DNA of 64,000 bases from Hyphomicrobiales bacterium. Its GTDB lineage: Bacteria > Pseudomonadota > Alphaproteobacteria > Rhizobiales > Beijerinckiaceae. The DNA is taken from assembly GCA_027489535.1 (NCBI GenBank), contig JAIXZO010000021.1, positions 1-64,000 of the forward strand, in the 5' to 3' direction. Below the pieces are notes generated by a model. That model was given only the letters and a program-made list of their open reading frames with translations. It was not told the origin of the DNA and made no database searches. Shown piece after piece: positions 17,489 to 25,070 of the stretch. A program made the position numbers and the translations under genes. The first letter of the stretch is position 1. Each line of letters begins with the position of its first letter.

Positions 17489-19147
17489 ATGAGCGCCATC
17501 ACCGTCCCCCATTTCGACAACCTGTCCCGCATTGCGCCGGGAAGCCTCTATCCGCATCAGGCGGACGGGGTCACGTTTCTCATCTCCAAAAAGCGGGCGA
17601 TCCTCGGCGACGACATGGGCTTGGGCAAGACGCGGCAGGCCATCGTCGCGCTCGAGGCGGCGGCGCCCGACGGCCTGATCCTCGTAGTCTGCCCCGCCTC
17701 GCTGAAGCTCAACTGGAATCGCGAGATCCTGTTGGTCGATCCCGCCGCGCGGATCGAGGTGATCGGGCACGACAAGACGCCGGTCGAGGATCCGCGCTGG
17801 GTGATCGTGAACTACGATCTCCTGCGCCGCGACGCCGTGCGGCTCCACGGCATCGGTTGGTCGGGCGTGATCCTCGACGAGGCGCATTTCATCAAGAATG
17901 CGAGCGCGCGGACGAGCCATTGCCTGAAGCTGCTCGGGGTGCTCGACGAGAAGAAGGCAGCACCGCTCGGGCCGGACTTCGTCTTCCTGCTCACCGGCAC
18001 GCCGATGACGAACCGGCCGCGCGATCTCTTCAACCTGCTCCGCTGCGTCGGCCATCCCGCCGCGCGCAGCTTTGTCTCCTTCGCAAAGCGCTACTGCGAC
18101 GCCTACAAGAACGACTACGGCTGGGTGACCACCGGCGCGTCCAATCTCGACGAGCTCAACCTCCTGATGAAGGAGGTGATGCTGCGGCGAAAGAAGGACG
18201 ACGTCCTCGATCTCCCGCCCAAGATCCGCAGCTGGGTCCCCGTCGACGTGTCGGACCATCCCGCCGCGCTGAACGCCGTGGAGGATTTCCTCTTCTGGTA
18301 TCAGGGGACCGATCCGGACCGGCCGAACGACACGCAGTTTCTGGCGCGGCTGACCAAGCTCCGCACGGCGTTGCACAAGGCAAAGCACAAGACGGTCGCC
18401 GAGCGCATCCGCGACGTGATCGAGGCGGGCGAGAAGGTCGTGGTGTTCACGACGTTCAACGAGGGCATCACGAGGCACGCGAAGACGCTCGGCTCGGCGG
18501 CGGTGACGATCACCGGGTCGCAGACGGCGGAGCAGCGCATGGCGGCGGTCGACAGGTTCCAGATCGACCCGAGCGTCAAGGTCGCTCTATGCAACATCAT
18601 CGCGGGCGGCGTCGGCATCACCTTGACGGCGGGTACGCACGTCATCTTCCAAGATCTCGACTGGGTACCCGCGAACCATGCGCAGGCTGAAGACCGTTGC
18701 TACCGGCTCGGGCAGACGAAGCGCGTGACTGTCGAGTATTTTCACGCTGCAGGCACGCTCGACGGTTACATCGCCAAGCTCCTGGAGGCGAAGATGGCGC
18801 TGATCGGCGCGGTGGAGGCGGACGAGCTGCCAGACGTTTCCATCCTTGCTCAGATTGAAACCGACCTCCGTCGTCTCGCTCCGGCGCTAATCGAGGAGGT
18901 CCGCCTCGCCCGTTCCGGCGGGGCCGCACACGACGACGCGGTCGCGCGGATCTCGGCATCGCGGCCACGGACGGCGCTCGAAGAGACGCCGCTCGACGCC
19001 GCAGGCTCATGGGAATTCAAAAGCGATCGCGATCCCTCGCAGGTTTATCGCGTCACTTACGGCCGAGCCGGACATCTCGAATGCACCTGCAGAGGCTTCG
19101 AATTCCGTGGAAACTGCAAGCATGTGCGGGAGGTGAGGACCGGGTGA
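17489..19147 (+). CDS. SNF2-family DNA translocase with C-terminal SWIM zinc finger
   Basis: 552 residues. Motif I GDDMGLGKTRQ near 40-50, Ia VVCPASLKLNW, II VILDEAHFIKN (DEAH 130-133), III LTGTPMTN, and the second RecA domain with VVFTTFNEG, GVGITLTAGTH and a final PANHAQAEDRCYRLGQ. This is the compact SMARCAL1-like core that remodels or rewinds DNA. The last 25 residues, ECTCRGFEFRGNCKHVREV, form a CxC...CxH SWIM finger, which binds nucleic acid or protein. An AAAGAGG lies seven bases before the ATG. Fusion of SNF2 and SWIM is common in defence and repair loci. Confidence 0.88.
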   Translation: MSAITVPHFDNLSRIAPGSLYPHQADGVTFLISKKRAILGDDMGLGKTRQAIVALEAAAPDGLILVVCPASLKLNWNREILLVDPAARIEVIGHDKTPVEDPRWVIVNYDLLRRDAVRLHGIGWSGVILDEAHFIKNASARTSHCLKLLGVLDEKKAAPLGPDFVFLLTGTPMTNRPRDLFNLLRCVGHPAARSFVSFAKRYCDAYKNDYGWVTTGASNLDELNLLMKEVMLRRKKDDVLDLPPKIRSWVPVDVSDHPAALNAVEDFLFWYQGTDPDRPNDTQFLARLTKLRTALHKAKHKTVAERIRDVIEAGEKVVVFTTFNEGITRHAKTLGSAAVTITGSQTAEQRMAAVDRFQIDPSVKVALCNIIAGGVGITLTAGTHVIFQDLDWVPANHAQAEDRCYRLGQTKRVTVEYFHAAGTLDGYIAKLLEAKMALIGAVEADELPDVSILAQIETDLRRLAPALIEEVRLARSGGAAHDDAVARISASRPRTALEETPLDAAGSWEFKSDRDPSQVYRVTYGRAGHLECTCRGFEFRGNCKHVREVRTG

Positions 19148-19226
19148 TCTCGACCGCCGACCTCGCACTGAAATTCAACCGACATTCGAATGTGGAGAAC
19201 CCGTCATGCCGCCCGCGTCAGGAACA

Positions 19227-20123
19227 ATGAAGCACGACGATCGCGCGATCGGCGCATTGATCGGCCTCGCCGTAGGCGACGCACTCGGCACCACCATCGA
19301 ATTCAAAAAGCGGGACAGCTACGAACCGGTGGTCGACATGATCGGCGGCGGCCCGTTCGGGCTCAAGCCCGGCGAGTGGACCGACGACACGTCCATGGCG
19401 CTTTGCCTTGCCGACAGCCTGATCGCGAGCAAAGGTCGCCTCGTACCCGACGATGTCGCGAGACGTTTCGTGCGCTGGTGGCTCAAGGGCGAGAACAGCG
19501 TCAACGGACGGTGTTTCGACATCGGCAATGCGACTTCCGAGGCTCTTGCCGAGTTCCGGAACACGCGGATTCCGAAAGGCAGCACCGACCCGAAATCTGC
19601 CGGAAACGGCGGCATCATGCGGCTTGCGCCTGCGGTCCTCGCCGCCCGCGGTGACGCGGCGCAAGCGGTCGAATTATCGCGGGCGCAATCCGACGTAACG
19701 CATTCAGCGGCCGAATGTCTCGACGCGGCCGACCTCATGGCACGCATACTCCACGCGGGGATCAACGGTGACGGCAAGGCGGCCCTGAATGCAGGACGCG
19801 AGACGGTTTTCGAATCACCCTCGATCGCCGGGCTGGCGTCATCACACTGGCGCGGCAAGGAGCGTGATCAGATATGGTCGACCGGCTACGTCGTCCATAC
19901 GCTCGAGGCCGCGCTCTGGTGCATTGATCGCTCCGACAATTTCAACGATGCCGTGCTGCTGGCGGTAAACCTAGGGCACGATGCCGACACCGTCGGTGCG
20001 GTCACGGGCCAGATCGCCGGAGCGATCTGGGGCTATTCAAGAATACCGCTCGCATGGCGTGACAGATTGGCTTGGCACGACGAACTCGTGTTACGCGCTG
20101 TCACGCTTTGGGCTGGACCATAG
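19227..20123 (+). CDS. ADP-ribosylglycohydrolase (DraG family)
   Basis: 298 residues. Removes ADP-ribose from proteins or nucleic acids using two magnesium ions. GALIGLAVGDALGTTIEF opens the fold; GEWTDDTSMALCLADS supplies the T-D-D metal ligands, GNGGIMRLAP follows, and LGHDADTVGAVTGQIAGAIWG near the end holds the second D-x-D-T ligand set. I chose ATG 19227, just after CAGGA; an ATG at 19206 would add seven residues. It begins 79 bases after the SNF2 gene and ends the cluster. In nitrogen fixers DraG reactivates nitrogenase reductase, but no nif or draT genes are present here, so another ADP-ribosylated target is likely. Confidence 0.9.
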   Translation: MKHDDRAIGALIGLAVGDALGTTIEFKKRDSYEPVVDMIGGGPFGLKPGEWTDDTSMALCLADSLIASKGRLVPDDVARRFVRWWLKGENSVNGRCFDIGNATSEALAEFRNTRIPKGSTDPKSAGNGGIMRLAPAVLAARGDAAQAVELSRAQSDVTHSAAECLDAADLMARILHAGINGDGKAALNAGRETVFESPSIAGLASSHWRGKERDQIWSTGYVVHTLEAALWCIDRSDNFNDAVLLAVNLGHDADTVGAVTGQIAGAIWGYSRIPLAWRDRLAWHDELVLRAVTLWAGP

Positions 20124-20879
20124 GTTAGCTGAGCTTCTCTCGGAGAGCGGGGCGGATTCCTAGCGGGTTAATCTACTCCTAGCGCCTCCGCGCCGTTCAA
20201 GTACGCCACGGACGGGCTGTTGCTTCGGCAGTATGAGGACGCTTGTGATACACCGGCCGGTATCGATCGACGCCGCTGTGAAAGCGATGATCCGCTCTCG
20301 ATGCACCAACTCAGCTGGGCCCGAGGGCCGGGTGTTCACGTCCGTCGATCAACCGCCGCTTGCGCGAGCGAGCATCGATCCGGGTGTGCCGTAGCTGACG
20401 GCCCCTGAATTTGCCACGATTTGTCGGACCTCGACGAGAACTGTTCGTTGCATGATTGCTCGTGGCGACCTTCATGCCTTACGGATAGGCCAATCTGTTC
20501 GTATTAATTAATCCATTGAATTCGTGGATAAATTACAGCCGGAAGGATGAACTTCGAGCAAACGTCCCGTTCGGTGAAACCGCGTTTGTCCATTTGGACC
20601 TTTGAATTTTCTCGGGCAACGAACTGCTAGAATACGCCCGATCATCAAAGCCGTTTGCTGGGGCGCGGGGACCCGAGTTTTCGAAAGTCGAGGATGTTGG
20701 GGATCCGACCGGAGGTCAGATCCGAGTGCAATCAATTGCACCGTCCAAACGGTTGCCAGGTTCATGGTGCGGGAGCTCGGCAGGGGCACCGCACCGCCTG
20801 CTTCCCGCCGCCTGCTTCCCACATGCTTCCCGAGCCCTTTCAGGCCCGTTCAGCTCACGACCTAAGTCATTGATATTGT
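20124..20879. other. 756-base interval without a recognisable gene
   Basis: Lies between the DraG-like gene and the tRNA-Arg 3' end, the usual place for the integrase of a tRNA-borne island. No integrase, excisionase or complete repeat of the tRNA end was seen. A short imperfect tandem (GCCTGCTTCCC twice, then ATGCTTCCC) occurs at about 20797-20831. Open frames here have no start-site support. Confidence 0.5.
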
Positions 20880-20956
20880 TGGCGCACCCGACACGATTCG
20901 AACGTGTGACCTTTGCCTTCGGAGGGCAACGCTCTATCCAGCTGAGCTACGGGTGC
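20880..20956 (-). tRNA. tRNA-Arg (anticodon CCG)
   Basis: Minus strand, 77 bases including an encoded CCA. Acceptor arms GCACCCG and CGGGTGC pair perfectly; D-arm GCTC...GAGC, anticodon stem TTGCC/GGCAA with loop CTCCGAA (anticodon CCG, reading CGG), and T-arm ACACG-TTCGAAT-CGTGT are all regular. The discriminator is G followed by CCA at 20882-20880. The 3' end points toward the accessory island, a classic integration site. Confidence 0.97.
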
Positions 20957-21329
20957 CCGGCGCAGGTTTCTTGCCGCGCGAACGGGACGTGTTTACCCGA
21001 TCGGCGCGGGGCGGGCAATGGCGTGTGCGCGGGTTTGAAGGGCGCACGGGGACCTGTGGTGCATGATCGGGGCACGCGGCGATGCCGAAGGGACTCGACT
21101 TTCCGCCGCCGGGCTTCGGGCCGTCGGGATCCACGCGGTCAGTTCCTGCCGGCGGCCGGATTTCTGCGCGCGTTTGAATCCTTGCCGCTTGCCGGATTCA
21201 TGTTCGAGCCCGGGTTTCCGCTCCCGCCGAATTCCCGCCGGCGGGCCGATTCCTGCGCCGGCGCTGATTCCTGCCGGCCGTCGATGTCCTGCAGGTGCTC
21301 GTCTTTGCATAGGTTTCCGGCTTTAGCCG
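20957..21329. other. interval between tRNA-Arg and hemerythrin gene with short GC-rich repeats
   Basis: No convincing gene. Variants of GATTCCTG/GATTTCTG recur between about 21150 and 21280, and CCCGCCGGCGGG (21234-21245) is a perfect 12-bp palindrome. These could form the 3' region of the leftward hemerythrin transcript, but no T-run terminator is evident. Confidence 0.4.
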
Positions 21330-21866
21330 TCATTTGGCCTTCTCGGTCGCCTTTGCGTATTCGCCGAGGAGAAGAGAGGCGGGGTAGAGGACTTTTTCTT
21401 CCATCATGGCGTGGCCGAGGATTTTTTCGGCGAGGCGGGCGGGGCCGGCTTTCTTTTCGGATTCGGCGGCCCGCTCCATCTCGTGCAGGGCCGCGCCGAT
21501 CCGCTTGTGCTCTTCCAGCATCTTGGGAAGTTCGGCGCGGAAGGCGTCCGAGCGCCGGATCAGATCGGCGGTCAGTTCGGCCCGGGGCGTGCCGCCGCCG
21601 GTGACGGAGTCGAGCGCGCCGAGTTGCGGGAGGGCGTAGCGCTCCTCCTTCTCGAAATGCGGCCGGAGCACGTCGCGGACCTTGGCCGCGGCGGCGCCGG
21701 TCTTGCCGCCCGCCTTGGTCGCCTTCTCCAATTCCTCGAACAGTTCGTGATGCTCCACGCGGAGCGGCTCGGGAATCGTCATGGGTCCCTTCGCGGCTTC
21801 GGAGGCGGCCCAGACATGGGATGCGGCGACGACCAGCCCGGCGCCGGCGATGAGGGCAAGACGCAT
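21330..21866 (-). CDS. periplasmic hemerythrin-domain protein
   Basis: 178 residues. A signal peptide (MRLALIAGAGLVVAASHVWA, cut near residue 20) directs export. The hemerythrin HHE fold follows: EHHELFEELE, HFEKEERYALP, EEHKRIGAALHEM and HAMMEEKVLYP supply the His and Glu ligands of a di-iron centre. Such proteins bind oxygen or nitric oxide or handle iron under oxidative stress. It is a single gene with the tRNA downstream and the monooxygenase upstream on the same strand but 134 bases away. Confidence 0.85.
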   Translation of the reverse strand: MRLALIAGAGLVVAASHVWAASEAAKGPMTIPEPLRVEHHELFEELEKATKAGGKTGAAAAKVRDVLRPHFEKEERYALPQLGALDSVTGGGTPRAELTADLIRRSDAFRAELPKMLEEHKRIGAALHEMERAAESEKKAGPARLAEKILGHAMMEEKVLYPASLLLGEYAKATEKAK

Positions 21867-22000
21867 GACGTGCTCCGTGTTCGTGTCGGCCCGCGCGGAA
21901 TGCGTCCGGGCCCATACGGAACGCGGACGACCGTCGCCGGTTCGTTACGCAGGAACACGGACCGCGCCGCGCGGCCGCCGAAAGACGGCCGGCCGACCGA

Positions 22001-23248
22001 TCAGGCGCGGGCTTCGGGGGCGGATTGCTTGGCCGTCATGAAGTCGAGCAGGGCCGTTTCGGCCATGACGGTTTCGGGGACCGCCCGGATCATCGCCTCG
22101 GCGCGCTGCTCCTCGGAATCGAAGCTGCGGCGGATGTAGGAGCCCAGACGACGCACATGCGCGACGAAGCTGCGCCCGACGGGCAGACGCTCCGCCTCGA
22201 AGGACTTGAGGCCGGAAACGACGTCCGCGGCTTGGCCGACGCAGCGCGCCAGCGCGCCCGCATCCTCGGCGGCCTTCACGACGCCCGCGCCGACATGGGG
22301 GCGGACGATGAAGGCGGCGTCGCCGATGAGACAGGCGCGGCCGACGGCCATGGAGGGCGCCTCGAAATCATAGATCGGCTGGAAGAAGGGCTGATCGATG
22401 AGGCGCAGGGCCTCGCGGAACTGCCGGGGAAGACGTTCGGCATCGGCGCGCATCTCGGCGATGACGCTCTTGGCGATCAGCGGCGGCGGGATCGAGACGC
22501 GGTGCTTGTGGCCGGTATCGTCGGTGAGGAAACGATCGAGGGCGGCTTCGTCGGTGGGGCGATACCAGACGATGTTCCAGCTGCGGTGACCGGGACGGAG
22601 ATCGTTGTCCGGGCCGGCGGCGGGATAGCCGATGATCTGCTCGCCCGGCGGCAGGTGAAAGACGAAGGTGTCGATGATCTCGCGGCGAAGCGCCTCGGGG
22701 AAGCGGGCTTCCTCCGCCAGACCGCGCCAACCGACATAGCCGGCATAGACGGATTTGGCCTCGGGGAAGAGGAAGGCGCGGACGCGGGAGCGGAAGCCGT
22801 CGGCCCCGACGAGAATGTCGCCGCGTACGCTGGTGCCGTCGGCGAATGAGGCGGTGATGCCGTCGGCATCCTGTTCGAAGCCGACGAAGTCCTTGCCGAG
22901 GTGATAATGCTCCTGCGGCATCACCTCGTTGAGAATTTCGAAGAGGCGGTTCCAGGAGGTGGAAATCTGGGGGCAAAGCAGCTTGGCCGTGACTTCGCCG
23001 GCGGCGTCGATGACGACGCGCCAATCGAAGGGGATGCCGAGGTCTCCCTCGGCGCTGCGGCCGATGTCGGCCAGAGCTTGCCGCAGTTCGGGGTGGGTGA
23101 CGATGCCCGCGCCGCGGGCCACGAGCGGAACGGCGGAACGTTCGTAGATGTCGACGGCCCAACCTTGTTTCTTGAGATACAGCGCGGCAAAAAGGCCGCC
23201 CATGGATCCGCCGATGATGATCGCCCGCCGCTTGGTCTGACCCGACAT
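22001..23248 (-). CDS. FAD-dependent aromatic-type monooxygenase
   Basis: 415 residues from the ATG at 23248. The first strand-turn-helix [19 protein letters not shown] binds FAD, E-R-S at its end holds the ribose, [14 protein letters not shown] is the D-G motif, and [18 protein letters not shown] is the second FAD motif with the conserved G-D. This is the para-hydroxybenzoate hydroxylase fold; similarity to 2,6-dihydroxypyridine hydroxylase-type enzymes is my impression only. No signal peptide. A 20-bp palindrome 21 bases upstream of the start suggests a TetR- or MarR-type repressor, whose gene is not adjacent. The frame stays open far upstream but only this start gives the nucleotide-binding N-terminus. 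Confidence 0.85.
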   Translation of the reverse strand: MSGQTKRRAIIIGGSMGGLFAALYLKKQGWAVDIYERSAVPLVARGAGIVTHPELRQALADIGRSAEGDLGIPFDWRVVIDAAGEVTAKLLCPQISTSWNRLFEILNEVMPQEHYHLGKDFVGFEQDADGITASFADGTSVRGDILVGADGFRSRVRAFLFPEAKSVYAGYVGWRGLAEEARFPEALRREIIDTFVFHLPPGEQIIGYPAAGPDNDLRPGHRSWNIVWYRPTDEAALDRFLTDDTGHKHRVSIPPPLIAKSVIAEMRADAERLPRQFREALRLIDQPFFQPIYDFEAPSMAVGRACLIGDAAFIVRPHVGAGVVKAAEDAGALARCVGQAADVVSGLKSFEAERLPVGRSFVAHVRRLGSYIRRSFDSEEQRAEAMIRAVPETVMAETALLDFMTAKQSAPEARA

Positions 23249-23268
23249 CCGTCCGCTCCCGCAGATTA

Positions 23269-23288
23269 TATTTATCGTACGATAAATA
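23269..23288. promoter_or_regulatory. perfect 20-bp palindrome, probable operator
   Basis: TATTTATCGTACGATAAATA is its own reverse complement. It lies 21 bases before the monooxygenase start and about 210 bases before the chemoreceptor start, in an AT-rich island inside GC-rich DNA. The shape and length are those of TetR-type operators. Confidence 0.65.
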
Positions 23289-23500
23289 ACGCGACCGTAT
23301 CGCAAATCAACTGTTTTTCGCGCCGCATGGGCAGGACTTCTCGTTTGCGGGCGGAGGCCCCGCAGTCTGCGCGCGACATCCCGATCGCCGCAGTGCAACC
23401 CGAAACGAGCGCCCCTCCCGAAAAGATTGCCGAAAGGTTTGCTGTTTTCAATTTTAACGTGCATTTTCCGCTCGCAACTATTCTGGGCGGGATCCAAAAC

Positions 23501-25066
23501 ATGCGGACGGTTCGTGCAAGGTCGCTGGCGGCTTTCATCTTCATCGGACTGATCGTGGGAGCGATGGCGATCTTCGCAACGTTGATCAACCGCAGCTCGG
23601 AAGAGGCGCTGCGCGATCTGGCGCGCGGATCCTTTCGCCTGACGGCGCTGGCCGACCTCGAGCGTACGATCACCCGCATCGAAATCATCGCGCAGGAAGC
23701 GGTGATCTTCGCCGCCCGCGGCGACATCCCCGCCGCCGACATCGCGGAAATCGAGCGGCGCGACGCCGAATTCCGCAAGGTGCTGCCCGGCATTCTCGGC
23801 CCGCATTCGAAGCTCAACGCGGCCCGCTACGAGGCGGAACTCGACACGTTGAAATCGCTGGTGATGAAGGATCTCCGCGCGGCCTTGAAGACGAAGGACC
23901 GGGCGGTGCTCGAAGATCTCGACCAGAAGATCGTCACGCAGGGCCGCAAGATCATCGAGGCGCTCGGCGAATATCGCCACGTTCTCGTCCAGCGCTTCGA
24001 AACCGAAGCGAACGAAAAGATTGCCGCGGTTTCGGCCGGCAGTTCGACGCTCGACATCGCGGCGATGATCACCGTGCTGGCGATCGTCGCGCTGACGATC
24101 TTGAGCGAGCGCCTCGTGCTCGGCCCGCTCCGCGGCGCTACGGCGGGCATGCAGGCGCTCTCGAGCGGCAATGTCGACGTCGCCGTCCAAGGCGTCGAGC
24201 GGCAGGACGAGATCGGAGAGCTCAATCGCGCCCTCGTCGTGTTCATCGAAGCCGAACGGCAGCGCCGGATTTTGGTGGCCGAGCAGTTGGCGGCCGCCGA
24301 ACAGGCGAAGCAGATGGCCAGCGACGTGAGGACGGACGCCTCGCAGGTGGCCGGAGCGACGAGCGAAGCGACGCAGGCCATCCAGCAGATCGCCTACGGC
24401 GTGCAGCAGCAGGTTTCCGCGCTGACGCAGGTCGGAACGGCGATCACGCAGAGCGTGCGCGCGATCGCGGAAATCAATTCCAACGCGATGACGGCGCGCA
24501 AGAATGCCGGCTCGCTTCAGGAGCTTTCGCGCGAGGGCCGCAACCGCGTCTCCAACCTCGCGCAGGTCGTGGCGCGCAGCGCGGAAGCCAGCGAGCAGAT
24601 CCGGCAGATCACGCAGGTGATCGACGGCATTTCGCGCAAGACCAATTTGCTCTCGCTGAACGCGCAGATCGAAGCGGCCAATGCCGGCGAAGTCGGCCGC
24701 GGCTTCGCCGTGGTGGCGAACGAGGTGCAGACGCTGGCGGACAACGTGGCGCGCTCGGCGGGCGAAATCGCCAGCTCGGTCGAGCAGATCATTGCGGACG
24801 TGAAGTCGATCTCGGGATCGGCCGACGCGGTGAACGAGATCATCTCCGAATTCGAAGCGAGCGCGCGCTCGAATGCCGAACTGATGACGTCGGTCAGCGC
24901 GGCGGTCGAGGAGACCGACGCGACCGTCACGCAGATCAACGCGTCGATGGAAGAGATCGGCCAGATCAGCCGTTCGAACGCCGCCTCGACCGAGGAGCTT
25001 TCGGCGACGATGACGGACCTTTCGTCGGTGGCGAGCCGGATGCGGCAGCGCGTCTCGGCGGTCTGA
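23501..25066 (+). CDS. methyl-accepting chemotaxis protein
   Basis: 521 residues from the ATG at 23501 after a GGGCGGG; a much longer in-frame extension upstream crosses the palindromic operator region and is rejected. A membrane helix near 8-29, a periplasmic four-helix-type sensor of about 150 residues, and a second membrane span near 186-206 come first. A HAMP segment follows, then the signalling domain with the invariant hairpin tip, here [19 protein letters not shown]. Receptors like this control CheA. The ligand is unknown and no che genes are nearby. It ends four bases from the convergent ATPase gene. Confidence 0.93.
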   Translation: MRTVRARSLAAFIFIGLIVGAMAIFATLINRSSEEALRDLARGSFRLTALADLERTITRIEIIAQEAVIFAARGDIPAADIAEIERRDAEFRKVLPGILGPHSKLNAARYEAELDTLKSLVMKDLRAALKTKDRAVLEDLDQKIVTQGRKIIEALGEYRHVLVQRFETEANEKIAAVSAGSSTLDIAAMITVLAIVALTILSERLVLGPLRGATAGMQALSSGNVDVAVQGVERQDEIGELNRALVVFIEAERQRRILVAEQLAAAEQAKQMASDVRTDASQVAGATSEATQAIQQIAYGVQQQVSALTQVGTAITQSVRAIAEINSNAMTARKNAGSLQELSREGRNRVSNLAQVVARSAEASEQIRQITQVIDGISRKTNLLSLNAQIEAANAGEVGRGFAVVANEVQTLADNVARSAGEIASSVEQIIADVKSISGSADAVNEIISEFEASARSNAELMTSVSAAVEETDATVTQINASMEEIGQISRSNAASTEELSATMTDLSSVASRMRQRVSAV

Positions 25067-25070
25067 GGGT

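Noticed and set aside
19227-20123. Nitrogenase regulation by the DraG-like protein
   Set aside because: No draT or nif genes are present in the window and the surrounding genes suggest defence or stress.
20508-20822. Integrase fragment next to the tRNA
   Set aside because: The open frame has no recombinase Arg-His-Arg-Tyr pattern.
22901-23500. Longer start for the chemoreceptor
   Set aside because: It would cross the perfect palindrome and the monooxygenase start region; the membrane anchor appears only after 23501.
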